Positions 33,946 through 44,760 of a DNA stretch of 64,000 bases are shown here, piece after piece. Position 1 is the first letter of the stretch. The number at the start of each line of letters is the position of its first letter. The notes below the pieces were generated by a model. It worked only from the letters and a program-made list of their open reading frames with translations. It was not told where the DNA came from and did no database searches. The DNA comes from Zymoseptoria tritici IPO323 (lineage: Eukaryota; Ascomycota; Dothideomycetes; Mycosphaerellales; Mycosphaerellaceae). The stretch covers positions 62,001 through 126,000 of the forward strand of contig NC_018198.1 of the NCBI RefSeq assembly GCF_000219625.1, in the 5' to 3' direction. A program made the translations under genes and the position numbers.

Positions 33946-34345
33946 ATGCTCGCCTTTGTCCCCACTTTCTTAAATACCTTAATTCTAACCTTATTTCTCT
34001 ACCGCAGTATATCCGGCCCCACAGGCTTGGCTTCTCCGCAACAGCCCGAGGCATCCTACATACCGACTGGACTGGCATCGTACACAGACCGAACGGACTG
34101 GCGCTATACACCAAGACGACATCGCTCTATGTATTCTCGACTTCCTTACCAGTCCAATCGACTCGATTCCGCTGCCGGCGACGCATCACGACGGAAGCGG
34201 CCATCATTCTCGGACATCCTGAAGCCTTAGCAGGCAAACATCCAGAGCCCCGTTGGCCAGCATCAACCAATTGTCGCTCCCACTGTCGTCACATCGAAGC
34301 GCCTGTTTGGACCGCCCCCGATGATCAAGGAGAACAGGCAAAAAG
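33946..34345 (+). pseudogene. Degenerate Ser/Pro-rich plus-strand frame
   Basis: An ATG frame reads TGLASPQQPEASY, RLPYQSNRLDSAAGDASRRK and SFSDILKP, meets a TAG (Gln fits), and continues QANIQSPVGQ and KRLFGPPPMIKENRQKG. It has the look of a basic, disordered nuclear protein but no family is recognised. It lies head-to-head with the minus-strand repeat gene starting at 33823. Confidence 0.3.
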
Positions 34346-35110
34346 GAGGACTTTGACATACAAGAAAATGAAGGCGTCGCTTTGGTAGATGGATCGGCAC
34401 GGTTGCAGTACCCTATGCACAGCGTTCGCAATGAAGGTGACTTCATCCCAAGAGTTGGAAAGGTAGGTCTCGCATGATCGGCTGACCATCGAGCAAATCA
34501 ACACACATTGCGCACATCAAACACGTCGAGCATCCCAAGCGACCTCCAGACACCTGGCTTTCTGAGCGGCGCAGCCTACCATCATCTGTGCGTAACATCT
34601 TCACTCGCAGCGGAGAGCTGGAAAAGCCACTCACTTCGGCCCGTGAGTATTCAAGAAATATCATCAAAGGATATTCCAGGTACTTCGTAGACCAATTGCG
34701 TCGTCTCAAGTGCGCCTCTACCCTTCTCTCGCCAGCGAAGAGCCCACATTCCCACTCCCCAATGCATCGCAGCGACGCTGGTCATTGGATCCGCATACGT
34801 GAAAGAGCTAGAGCACGGGCATATCGAGTTGGAATCCGACCGTAACCCAACAACGAGAACCTCAGTCAACGAGTCGTTCGCGCCGACGAAAGAATGTACA
34901 GAACGACTGGTCGAGGAGCAGCGCCAGTGACGGTCCATTCCTCCACTCGTGTGCTGACAAGTTCTGAGGGGCGAGGACAAGAACGGCCCGGACGACAGGA
35001 GAAAAACAACATCGTCGTAGACGCCACTATACTCAGCCGGCCTCACAGTCCTTTGAAGAGAAACCTGACCGATCGGACGATACAGCTCAGAGCTCATCGT
35101 AACTTGTGTC
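34346..35110. other. No supported gene
   Basis: Mixed short frames on both strands; the minus-strand frame 34651-35160 may continue the ORF above it but shows no motif. Confidence 0.35.
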
Positions 35111-35425
35111 TCACATTTGATAGGAGGTGAAGAGCGAGTACGTTCGAGCATGAAATTCATTTTCGCGCGACGCCACGGCTCGAAAGTATGATCTTGTCGT
35201 GCTGGGAGCTACTCCACGAGGGAAATTGATAAGGTAACTTCGTCCAATTGAGGCATCACAGTGCATTGACGGCTGAAGCTCAGGGTCTGTGGCCACCAGC
35301 AACAATACATCAAATCCCCAGCCCGGAGATGGCTCTACATCAAAGGCAACGAGCTCGAGGCCGGCGGGTAACGCGAACGCTTCGCTCTCCAGGTACATCT
35401 GCCATTGATCAACACTCAGCGCCAT
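35111..35425 (-). pseudogene. Unknown-family fragment with GLELV motif
   Basis: A 104-codon frame from a true ATG. Residues 21-41 (LPAGLELVAFDVEPSPGWG) match a plus-strand piece at about 40487 (LARGLELVLLDVETLPDSG) at roughly half of the positions, so the two are paralogs of one unknown family. It continues DVLLLVATDPELQ and a YLINF block, then loses coherence. No domain name can be given. Upstream on the same strand (35629-36288) two further open frames may be other parts of the same decayed gene. Confidence 0.4.
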
Positions 35426-35628
35426 GCTTCATTGATTACTACCAATCAGACCATGCACCGTGTCATTTCCATAGACTCGGTCAACACCACGCAGCGACCA
35501 AATCACATCCACCACCACGACGGTCGGGATAAAACACAAAGGCTGACCTTATCCTGTGGTTTAGGTTTCCAAGTCCGGGAAAGCGCACGTTTTCCCTGAG
35601 AGTGTCTCAGACTGGACTCTTCCTCTCT

Positions 35629-36288
35629 CTATTCGAAAACCTCGTTGGAACTTCGGCCATCACCCTCTACTGCGGCAGTGGGCAGGGTGCAGTCAGCCTC
35701 TGAACAGGTCCTAAATTCAACTCCACGAAAGGTGCACATCTGCACATCCACCCTCTCGCCCGGCCATATAGCCGCCTGCGTCGCCTTCAGCTTGGGCCTC
35801 AATACCTCAACAGCAATTCGGTCTCTCTCCTCAGAGGGCAAGACCCTTAGACTGTTGCGCATCAGCTCAACTATGCATTGTGAAGCAACATTTTCAGCAC
35901 GCTCACGACAGTCGTGGCGCATCCACGGTCGACAAAAACGAAACAATGCGCCCGCGCTCATGTTTAGATTGTTACACTTCCACCGTCAGAACTTTTACCT
36001 CAGTATCCGTCAATCAGAAAGACTGACATTTTTGCCGCAAAGTCCAAGAGATCTTTTAAGTGGGCGAAGGCCGGTTGCACGAGGGAAGGTACGTAGCAGT
36101 GCAAAGGAGGCCTGCCCAACCGCTAGCATCGCATCAAGAACCCCGCGCTTGGTCTTCATGTGGGCGTCCGCGAAAGGTAGGGGCATCTGACATTTCTTGA
36201 CGACATTGACCTCGGCAAAATCTCCTCTGACATCAAACACATCTCTTACAACAACATTTCGTTGACCGACCGACCAGAAGTCCGACAA
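35629..36288 (-). pseudogene. Unrecognised minus-strand gene remnant
   Basis: Two consecutive minus-strand frames (36288-36010 and 35961-35629) share a helical, Leu/Arg-rich composition: RGVLDAMLAVGQASFALLR in the first, RNSLRVLPSEERDRIAVEVL in the second. They may be one gene split by an intron or indel near 35990. The phrase LPSEERDRIAVEVL recalls the LPxELR-xIY start of fungal F-box-like proteins, but that is weak. No function assigned. Confidence 0.3.
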
Positions 36289-36455
36289 AGTCGTGAAGGC
36301 GCCTTCATCACACGCTCGTCACAAGCGAGACTTCCTCGCCCAATCACACATGATGGCAAACGTCATCGGAGCGGAGGTCTTCACCATGCGAACAAAGCAA
36401 TAGCCTAAGTCGACGACTCCAGGTCAATCAAGGAGGTGGATCTGATCTCCAACGC

Positions 36456-36665
36456 ATGCACACACTTGACATCGAGGACTCAACATGCAAGCACTCCGCA
36501 GAGATCCAGACTGGCACTTGCGAAGACCCGACATCTTTCACCATCACTTCGGGACCAGGAAACGGCTACTATGTGCTCGCGGTCCCGCCCGTCCCACCAA
36601 CTCGATTCTTCGACCTGCCCATTAAGCTGCGAGAAGAAGTCTACAAGGATGTTCCAAATGGGTAG
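36456..36665 (+). pseudogene. Truncated F-box-like / 2EXR-type N-terminus
   Basis: From an ATG at 36456, 69 codons end with PTRFFDLPIKLREEVYKDVP before a TAG. The FFDLPxxLREExY phrase is the opening motif of a large group of fungal F-box-like proteins (FxxLPxELRxxIY). The rest of such a protein is absent, so it is cut or ends early. It stands 157 bp before the unknown-family gene at 36822, on the same strand; whether they once formed one transcript cannot be told. Confidence 0.5.
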
Positions 36666-36821
36666 ATTGTTGCGATGCAGCGTTCATCACAGGGCTACAG
36701 TTTCACACCTCACGTCTCTGACAATACTTCCGAGGATCCTGCACCCATGTCCCAGTGATACCATGGAAAAGAGAGAGAGGGCGCTGCGAGCAGACATTGA
36801 GATGCATCTTCAATTACCGCC

Positions 36822-37268
36822 ATGGCCCAGTCTCTCATCCAAGCAAAGCTGCTCAAGCGCCTCGAACTACACGGTACCGGTTCGGATGGATACATGGATA
36901 ACAAACAAATCATCCGCGAAGGCCTAGACCTCCTCGTCCTAGAGACAGCTCTTGAGTACCGGGCCGCTCTCTTTGATTTCGCCGAAATCACCATCGAGGG
37001 AGCAGCCGAATGGTCGCTGAATGAACAGAACAAAAAGGAGCTGGAGGAAGCGAAGTCTGCCTTGGCCGTCGATCAATATGACGTCTCCAATGTATGGCGT
37101 TCCGGTGAACACCCATGCTCCTCTCTCTGTGGCTATTTATACACATTTCCAGCTCTACACTTCTCGTGGTCCAAGCACAGTCTGTACTGCTCATTCTCCG
37201 GAACGCGTGCCTCGGTGGAGGTCGGCGCTATTTGGGGTTGGGTCTCAGTCCTTGTGCAGGCAAAGTAG
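36822..37268 (+). CDS. Unknown-family protein, plus-strand paralog
   Basis: ATG frame of 148 codons. Residues 1-66 align gaplessly to the start of the minus-strand gene at 33823, both beginning MA and with the same spacing to LEL, SDxYxDxK and LFDxAxIxI. The region after residue 90 loses helical character, and a GTATGG donor lies at 37092 in phase 0, so exon 1 probably ends there and the listed 3' end is intronic. Later exons may lie in the plus-strand frames from 37756, but the acceptor could not be fixed. This copy has no stop in the shared domain, so it may be the better-preserved member. Function unknown. Confidence 0.5.
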   Translation: MAQSLIQAKLLKRLELHGTGSDGYMDNKQIIREGLDLLVLETALEYRAALFDFAEITIEGAAEWSLNEQNKKELEEAKSALAVDQYDVSNVWRSGEHPCSSLCGYLYTFPALHFSWSKHSLYCSFSGTRASVEVGAIWGWVSVLVQAK

Positions 37269-37452
37269 AGCTGTCCTTCCACCCTAGTGCCACTCATCTT
37301 TCTTCCATCCATCGACCCGATTTTCGGGCGGCCTGCCCTTGTCCGCTTTCGATGCCAAACATTCCAGCTTCTAATCTCCGTTCAAAATCGCAGACTTGGC
37401 CTACTGGACGCTTTGTCTGCACTGCTGATCCTCCGGAATGCGCGCCTCGGCG
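37168..37452. repeat. Internal duplication about 235 bp apart
   Basis: GTCTGTACTGCTCATTCTCC with following GGAACGCGTGCCTCGG (about 37180) recurs as GTCTGCACTGCTGATCCTCC with GGAATGCGCGCCTCGG (about 37415). The copies differ mainly by transitions. Confidence 0.6.
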
Positions 37453-37755
37453 CTACTGGGGGTCGAGCCTGTGTTGGTGTGGTTGTTGGAGCCGGTCTTC
37501 CTCTCGAAACATCTGTCTAGCGAGCCATAGGCGAGCCGCGATTCGGGGTTCAGGTGGTGGAATCTCTGAAACGGCTTCTGGTTTACCTCATTTCCTGTCT
37601 GCGCCGTCAGATGTGCTTCCCGGTCGTCCTTGTCAGCACAGGCTCGCGCAGGTCGCCTTCGGCTCCTCACCACACGGGATCACCTGTCGACGCTCCCTTG
37701 GATCACCCAAAGACAATGCTCGGATTCCCACACGAGTACCGAGTACAAGCCGCTC

Positions 37756-38358
37756 GGTATCCAGGAGAAGAGACTAGAGATCCAGCTAAAGAAGCTGAAG
37801 ATGGAGCTGGAAGACGAGAAGCGCAGACCCGTGCAGAGAAATCAGCAGTACCCGTGCGGTAATACGCGGCCATGTCAAGAATTACAATATCAGATGCCAG
37901 AAGAAGGTCAAACCCAGAAGCGCAAGGCCAGTGCGCATGATCGTCAGAGGGAGAGCAACCGGCCAAAGCACATCAAAGCTGAACCGGGCACTGGAGCACC
38001 CGCAGCTACAACGTCCAGCTCCATCGACCTGACGACACCACCTCCAGCAGAGACTGCGGAGATGACCATACGAAGTTTGGTGTTATCGCTGCTTGGTCCC
38101 GCGCTGCCTCCCTCACTCTCTCCCGCGGCCGACAGGATCATGCTGCTCACATCGCTCGAGGCCGTGCCTATCATCGTGGCACTTCCTTTTAAATACTGCG
38201 GCTTGACGTCGTTTTCCTCTTCATTCGTGTTCAAAGCTGATGTTAGCTTCCAACGCCCAAAAGCCAAGTTTCCCATCGCACGAGTCTTGCTTCGCTTACA
38301 TCATGCAGGTTCACTGCAAGGATCGCTTAGCATATCCTCCCCTCTCGCACGCCCGTAG
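37756..38358 (+). pseudogene. Coiled-coil, NLS-bearing plus-strand frame
   Basis: Open frame (start not fixed; the open stretch begins at a TTG) with a Lys/Glu coiled coil (IQEKRLEIQLKKLKMELEDE), a Gln-rich linker, a basic stretch with QKRKASAHDRQ and RPKHIKAEPG, and an SSSIDLTTPPP phrase. These suggest a nuclear protein. It may be a later exon of the gene starting at 36822. No domain recognised; the last 100 codons are less convincing. Confidence 0.35.
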
Positions 38359-38399
38359 GATACCGCCCACACGTGCAATTCCGGCGGATTGGACGATCG

Positions 38400-39730
38400 A
38401 ATTAATCGCGGCGCTTCTGGCAGAGCCGGAAACCCCAGACACGGAGATGGGCATACGAACAAGCTGAAGCCGACTGCTTTCGGCGCGCCTGAGGAGGCTC
38501 TACACGGCCCTGTGCCTGCCTGTTGTCCGCGTGTGGTGGAGAAGGCGCAGACTTCCTAGCGGCCATGCGTGGTCTGCCGATGGCTGACGCCCTCATGGTG
38601 CCCGCATCCCTCGAAGTCAGCCCAACCTTGCTTGGCGTCCTCTTCGTCATCTTCGTCTTCATTGGTGCACGGCGATGATGAGAAATGCCTGTTTTACATG
38701 GCTCACAGCATGGATCTTAAACCACGCCAGGCTGGAGGGAATCGCAACGACAGTGATTGGCGATCTTGCTAATGCACAACGAGACCTCGCCGAAACAAAG
38801 GAGCCCTTCTCAAGGACAAACAAATGTCTCTAAAAAATGTCGCTGAGAAGGACCAGGAACTCAATATTCACCTAAAGGCGAGAGAGGACGGTCCACATGC
38901 CACAGACAGCGATAGCAGCGAACGAGGTATCTGCCTTATGCATGGAATCTCCCAAGCCGACTTATGACAACAGTCAACGCATGCTTCTATAACAGAACTT
39001 CGTTGTCGTGGATACCATGATGCAAAGTGATAACACCTGCACCTAGCTTCATCTCCTACTTCGCCATGTGCCGCTTCCAGCCACCTCGGGAACAACATTC
39101 ATCTGTTAACATCACTGGCACCGGCTCATTTCACCTCACGACCTGCAACCACCAAAGCTCACATGCAGTTATGTAGCGCTAGCGTGGTTTCTGACTACAG
39201 CAAAGAACCGCCGCCCAGCAAAGAACCGCCGCCCAGCAAAGAACCCCCGCCCAGCAAAGAACCGCCGCCCAACGAGGACGCAGAGTGCACAGGTTAACGA
39301 AGAGCCAAATGCCGACGAGGATCAACAAACCACAATCGAACGAGGCGCCACAACCAACGACGAGCCGGAATTAGGCGAAGAGATGGTCGAAGATACTCCA
39401 GGCGTCCAATTTGGCGACGAATCTGCAATAGCTGGAGTGTGAGGAAGGCGCCTTCAGGCCCAGTTCGCTCGGTCTCCAACAACCAGAACGGAGAGTATTT
39501 GAAGGCTCTAGAGCGGACACAAGGAGGAACCATCCCGGTCTTCGATATACAACGGTTGCTCGCCAACTCACGGATCACACGAGGCGGAAAAGGACTCTGT
39601 CTACGACAACATGAAAAAACCTTTGCCAGGGAGAACGGAGAAAGTGCTCTACGAGGTACGACGGACAAGTTTTGCATGATGAGAAATTGGGCCTTGCGTT
39701 CGTAAGAGCCGTTCAATGGGTCGCCTTGCC
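38400..39730 (+). pseudogene. Degenerate plus-strand coding stretch
   Basis: Several plus-strand frames have protein-like composition in sequence: LKARED near 38870, then an acidic segment VNEEPNADEDQQTTIERGAT and LGEEMVEDTPGVQFGDESA (39290-39440) ending at a TGA, and later frames to 39700. The frame changes at least three times, so this is decayed. It includes the 18-bp array at 39202. Product unknown. Confidence 0.3.
39202..39273. repeat. 18-bp minisatellite, four copies
   Basis: Four nearly perfect copies of AAAGAACCGCCGCCCAGC, unit length a multiple of 3 (KEPPPS in one frame). Confidence 0.95.
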
Positions 39731-39756
39731 GTCTTGTCAGTACCGACCTCGTTGAG

Positions 39757-40497
39757 GTGGAGGATGAACCTTGTCTGGAATCCGCGGCTGGACGTGCTCT
39801 TCATGATATTCGTCGATGCTTCGCGCGAGGAAGAAACGCCTGCTATGCGTGGCTTCCGAAGCGCAAGCAATGCCGTACCGCAACGACAGGGTGGACAGCA
39901 ATGTTAGCAACCCTTGAACACTACTACACTCCGGCGAAAGAGCAACTAGCCGTCCGACCAATATTACTCCACGGACTTATGGGAGCCGGTAAATCCCTGA
40001 CACTTTCTGGAATCTTGACACCCCGAATCTCGCTGCAGACAGTGATAGCAGCACACGAGGCACTTACCGTATGCACGAGTTCTTCCAAGCAGAATCCTGG
40101 CAGCAGAGCGAGCACCAGGTCAACGCATCTCTTAAACTTGCTGCAATCTTGTGCAACACACACGAGGTACCCATTTCATATCCCAATTCATAAATGGCCT
40201 CAGAACCAATATCAGGTCGAGACGTGCATCCATGTCTCCCCAGGTCGACCACCGCTTTACGCAGGCTCTTCCCATGGATTGTTTCACGGAAGCGACGGCA
40301 AGATGTGTTCATTCCTTTGCCAGGCCGTCAATCTGCTCCAACTATCGCCCAAGCGGATGATAAGATCGCACCGAACACGGATGCGCCCCTACAAGTATAT
40401 ATGCAATCTGACGCTCATTGGCCATCGGAACACCATGTCAGAATCCGAAAATGGCCACCCAGCGCTTGGCACGTGGCCTCGAACTCGTATTGCTTGA
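39757..40497 (+). CDS. ORF with Walker A-like GLMGAGKS
   Basis: A 246-codon open frame; it begins with GTG and the first ATG comes later, so the start is uncertain and it may be an internal exon. Around residue 72 it reads RPILLHGLMGAGKSLTLSGI, which satisfies the P-loop pattern GxxxxGK(S/T) preceded by hydrophobic residues as in real NTPases. No Walker B or sensor motif was identified, and the C-terminal third overlaps, in another frame, the GLELV module at 40451. So it could be a decayed NTPase or a chance match. Confidence 0.25.
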   Translation: MEDEPCLESAAGRALHDIRRCFARGRNACYAWLPKRKQCRTATTGWTAMLATLEHYYTPAKEQLAVRPILLHGLMGAGKSLTLSGILTPRISLQTVIAAHEALTVCTSSSKQNPGSRASTRSTHLLNLLQSCATHTRYPFHIPIHKWPQNQYQVETCIHVSPGRPPLYAGSSHGLFHGSDGKMCSFLCQAVNLLQLSPKRMIRSHRTRMRPYKYICNLTLIGHRNTMSESENGHPALGTWPRTRIA

Positions 40498-40764
40498 TGT
40501 GGAGACACTTCCTGACTCGGGAACTGGATGTATTGCTGGTGGTGGCCGCGAAGTAGTGCTCTCAGGATACTGCAGCCTTCTCCGAGTAGAGGTCGACTAC
40601 CAACAAAAATGAAAAACCACGCCGCACGCCCCGAACGCCTATTGAGATGCGATGCTGAAGGAGTACAACATGAGCTGGCGGAGCGCATCCAGTTCAATAA
40701 CATAAGGAAGCGGGCGCTGATACCGACCAACGACGTTGTTTCACTTCTAGAGAACGCAACTTGA
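40451..40764 (+). pseudogene. Unknown-family fragment with GLELV motif, plus copy
   Basis: From an ATG at 40451 the frame reads MATQRLARGLELVLLDVETL and ends at 40612; a shifted frame continues HAARPERLLRCDAEGVQHEL to 40764. The GLELV-DVE-P-G block matches the minus-strand frame at 35425, so both are members of one unknown family. A frameshift separates the two parts. Confidence 0.35.
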
Positions 40765-40769
40765 TGGTG

Positions 40770-41200
40770 CAGTGCTTTATGCAGAAAGGACAGCGAGATT
40801 GCGCCGAGCGTCAAGGATCACGGACATGCCCAGTGGCCAATCGTCCATCGTCAGCCGCGTTTTCTCTTCAGAAAAGTCCGCCTCGCCTGAACGCGCTTCC
40901 TTTAGCTTGTTTTGTTCCAGGAGAGGCAGCATAAGAGGTCTTCCTTTCGTTTGTCAAATGCAGGGCGATTTCCTCGCACGGTACCCGCCCTTCTACTCTC
41001 CGTTTAAAATGACAGACTTGGAGAGGGTACTTCCGCCGGTGAAATAATAATTAACATTTTCGATACTCTGAAAAGACCGAACGATAGACGTGAAGACGTC
41101 AACGCCTCCTACTCCGCCATATTCTACCTTCGCCTACTATGACGACGACCTTCATCTGTCGACATCCCTGGTTCCGGCCATCTCGTAACCTCGATCCACC
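40770..41200. other. No supported gene
   Basis: A 91-codon plus frame (40772-41047) has a Ser/Arg-rich composition without motif. Nothing else seen. Confidence 0.35.
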
Positions 41201-41205
41201 AATTA

Positions 41206-41625
41206 CTACTCCGAGTAATACATTGGCAGATCGAGTAATGTACGCACCGAGAAGTGCCGAGCTCGACTAGAGTTAATAAATTGACGAAAGAGCCTGGACA
41301 ACATATCGCACACGCAGACGACAGAGGACTCGCAAACTAATAATAATAAGGACCGCAGTGCAACGAGAAGCATCTCTCGTCGCATCTCCGCTATCGTTTC
41401 GCCCTGCGCCGACTTCTCCGATCTCCGATTGCCTCGTTCCTGCGCATATGCTTCCGTCCGCTCCTTTTCGAAAGAGAGCTCCTGCTTCACGTCCTCGAGT
41501 CGTTCCGCGTCATTTCTCCTTACGCGGTCCATCTTCTCCCGGCGACTCCATAGGAATCGAAGAATCGGGAGGGCTCGAAAGCTGAAGAGCAACAACCCGG
41601 CGAGGACAGCCGGGACCAGGAACAT
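41206..41625 (-). CDS. Small membrane-anchored coiled-coil candidate
   Basis: ATG frame of 139 codons. Residues 1-26 (MFLVPAVLAGLLLFSFRALP then ILRFLW) would make a signal anchor, followed by a strongly charged helix (about 30-85, DVKQELSFEKERTEAYAQER) and a second hydrophobic stretch near residue 87-110. This layout is plausible for a small organelle or ER membrane protein, but no family is recognised and no homolog evidence is available. Confidence 0.35.
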   Translation of the reverse strand: MFLVPAVLAGLLLFSFRALPILRFLWSRREKMDRVRRNDAERLEDVKQELSFEKERTEAYAQERGNRRSEKSAQGETIAEMRREMLLVALRSLLLLVCESSVVCVCDMLSRLFRQFINSSRARHFSVRTLLDLPMYYSE

Positions 41626-41639
41626 GGTTAAGGATGCGA

Positions 41640-42390
41640 CAGGTGGACCTTCTAGGTAACTGATCGAGCGCCATGTCCTATTAAGAAGAGCTAGAGCGCT
41701 ACTAAGGAGATGTTGCGGGGAATACAGAAGAGGCCTACCTATCGTATCTTGGATGCAGTCTACCGTCCTAGCGTGCTCGATCTTAAAGTCTCAGTGTGCG
41801 GCTGGTGTAGATCTCTCCTCTCTGCGCCGGACATTCGTCAGGGCGAGGCGCGCGGCCTTAGAAGAGGTTGATTCGTTGTTACTATGACAGAGAGTGGCTA
41901 AATTGACCTATCAACCGGCGTTCGCACGACATTGCTCGCTAACTTAAGGACCAACTGAGGAAGCTAAACACAGAAAATAAGGGTTCTAACGACGCCGATA
42001 ACCTTCCATACGCCGGCAGCCTGGACAACGCATTTCCCGTGCTAACGTTGAGGAGGCTCGAGCCGCTGGTACAGAGAGCCGCTATTAAGAGGGATTAGGC
42101 GAGGGCGGACAACTTCTAGGTGACGAGCATAGGCCGTTAAGAGATGCATGCGGCATACTTTCATACGTTCGTCAACATCGTTCATATCCGCCGTCTTTGC
42201 TCAAGAAACCACTCGACCTAGGCCGAAAGATTGCGACTTTACATTTGATTAGGTGGTCGATGCGATCCTGATTTCCAGAAAATCTGCAGTAAAGTTGGAG
42301 AACGCGTGGGACATCGCCAATAACATGGTATCTACATGTCGCTCATAACTTCCGCGAACGGCAAAACCGTCGATTAGAAACTAAGCGGGC
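41640..42390. other. No supported gene
   Basis: Only short frames with many stops. Parts of the plus strand (42000-42390) show protein-like phrases in shifting frames and may be a 5' extension of the frame at 42394. Confidence 0.35.
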
Positions 42391-42393
42391 GGA

Positions 42394-42849
42394 CTGGGCA
42401 ATCTTATATCCTACTCCCAGGAGGAAGATCGCACGGCTATAGTTGGCTTGACAGGCGTAGACACGCGCTATGCCTATGACCTACATTTCGCACATGACTT
42501 TCGCGAACTGTCTAAAAGTGACGCTTGGATACCAAGCGCGGAAAACTTAATTAACATGTGGAGCAAGTATTATATTGTCACATTCAGGAAATTCTGTCGA
42601 CGGAACGGCATCTGGAGACCCAAGCCAAGCGAAATGCAAGTGAACTTTAACATCTGCACCGAGGGTGTGTTTGAGGAAAAGGCCGGGGTTACCTTGGTCG
42701 CATTGAACAAGAAAGCCTCGGGTGTCAATACCGCTGTTGACTCTGGCATCATACCAATACCCAAACGTCTGGAAAGCATGCTTGCGGAGCAAGCCTATCA
42801 AGGTCTTTTACATCCAAGGTGTGTTTGCTGCCAGGGTCGGGATTGGTAA
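42394..42849 (+). pseudogene. Unrecognised plus-strand ORF
   Basis: Frame open from about 42394 to 42849 with folded-protein composition (aromatic and hydrophobic residues well spread): DLHFAHDFRELSKSDAWIPS, NMWSKYYIVTFRKFCRRNGI, MQVNFNICTEGVFEEKAGVT. First ATG at 42448. Downstream another frame goes on with RVGIGNLTLNMSAPDVDATV to 42910, hinting at a frameshift or intron near 42820. Family unknown. Confidence 0.4.
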
Positions 42850-43130
42850 TCTTACTCTAAACATGAGCGCACCGGATGTCGATGCCACTGTCAAGTCTGG
42901 CATTGTGTAGATTGCCAATGAGAACTTCCAAGACCTGGTCAATGCCCCACCACATTAGCCAGCCGCGGATTCGCCTAGCTGCTGAATGACAGGAACCGCC
43001 TACAGGACAAATGGATGGAGGTCTCGACGTGATCTACGATGGCTTCTAGGCATCCTTCCGACATGCCATATCATCTCTTGATCTACGCTTCTTCTCAGAA
43101 GACCGCATACTGCCCATTTCGTGTCCAACT

Positions 43131-43255
43131 GAGGCCACAAGCGCCACAAACAAAAGGTCCTCAAGCGCCACAAGCAGAACCTCCTCAAGCGCCACAAGCA
43201 GAAAGTCCTCAAGCGTTACAGACAGGACCTCTCCAAGCGTCACAAGCTCCTCGTT
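43131..43255. repeat. 24-bp minisatellite
   Basis: Five imperfect copies of CCTCAAGCGCCACAAGCAGAA plus a variable codon, coding in one frame for PQAPQAE followed by Pro or Ser. Unit length is a multiple of 3. Confidence 0.9.
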
Positions 43256-43619
43256 CGCAGTGAACAGGCTCAGACAGCTCTGAACAACATGAGCGGCAAG
43301 TTAGCACCGGCCGCAACTGTTCAGATTTTCGTGGTGGGCAACAAGGCATATCTGAATGGGCCAGCTCTCTCCATATCCATCGTACGGATGGAATCCCTCA
43401 TCACCCGCATTCTGGGCATCGAGGATGTGTCTACTCCATGGTGCGTCGCAGGAGCAACTACCGCATACGATTGTCAAGCCGGAGCAATGGAACCTTGGGC
43501 ATTACCGTCGCCACGGACATCCTGATCCCACATAAGAGCTGGAACACCATGGCGTCATACTCCGCGCCCAAAGCGTGCGGCAAGCAATGCGAACGATTCG
43601 CAATCCGCACCACCAGCAA

Positions 43620-44760
43620 GTAGGCCAACGCCGTCGTCTGGACCGAGCAAGCGCAGTCGAATTACCATGGAGGAATCTTCTCCAATCGCAGATGCCATCA
43701 AGAAGCTTAGCACGGGCAAGGGTAGGGGCGTACAGGTTAATAGCCGCACATGTACATTAGCAAGCCGGGTCGAACAGCTGTACAGGTAGGATGCCTGCGC
43801 GATAGCATGCCGGCCTGAAAAGCTGTACTGGTATCTTAGTAGGCAAGCGCAGAAGCGTAGATATACTGTGGCATGCCGGCTTGTGTACTCGTTCACAACA
43901 GCTCATCTAAGCAAGTGACGGTGGTAGGCCGGCTTCTTTAGCTATATATATAAAGTACCGGCAGACTTTGTTAGCCGCGCATGTAGTTTGACCGACGCCT
44001 TCGTCTAGCCCGAGCAAACCCAGTCGCACTGTGATAGAAGGTTCATCTATATTCGCAGATGCGATCAAGATTCAAGAAGCTCTGTACAGGCAAGAGTTAA
44101 GTTGATAGACGCATAACGTTGATACCCAGCTGAACGCCATGTCGAATAACAAGCCATCACTACATCTGCTCTGCTCGTCTTCATTTGCACGATTCTTCCG
44201 CATCTCTACCTTAAGCTACAGTTCACCCTTTGATAGTTTGTCATTCTGAGCCCCTTCAAGCCGGATGACACTGCTATCGCCGGGCACATCGTAGAGAAAC
44301 TGTTCTCGACACCCTAGGATGCGGTGGATGCTCGCTCCTCAATTAAAGGTACAGAAGTTGCAGAGTGCGATCATTGAAGGCGGAGTAACGACAGATCTTA
44401 TACAGCTGATAGAGGCAAACGTAGGGAAGTGGCACGGGCCTACGCAAGCGGCGTGATAGCAAAGGAGACCGAGTGACGGAAGAAGCAACTTCAAGCAAGA
44501 GACGCAGTAGTACAAATTGTAGAAAATCGGAAATATAGCTCGAGGAGGTAGAGTAGCCAAAACTGCCTCGAGGTCCATAAGGAACACAGAGCAAGGAGAG
44601 CGACCAAGGGGCTTGTAAATCTGCTCAAGGGGCACGGTCGTGATGGGATAGGTGGAGCAGATGCACTGGAGGCCTGGGAGCAGTTAGGTCCAAAGCCGCA
44701 GTTCGATTCCTTCTCCGATCGTAGATGCGATAAAGGAGATAGGGCGCAAACTCGACTGAC
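43620..44760 (+). pseudogene. Three degenerate copies of an SSPI-DAIK module
   Basis: Plus-strand phrases recur: TPSSGPSKRSRITMEESSPI with ADAIKKL (about 43630-43720), TPSSSPSKPSRTVIEGSSIF with ADAIK (about 43995-44075), and SSIPSPIVDAIKEIGRKLD (about 44700-44757). Nucleotide similarity is clear between the first two (CC(A/G)ACGCC(G/T)TCGTCT). Between copies 2 and 3 a helical frame reads RREVARAYASGVIAKETE and ARRATKGLVNLLKGHGRDGI with TAG/TGA breaks. This is a partly tandem-duplicated, decayed gene. No family name. Confidence 0.45.
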
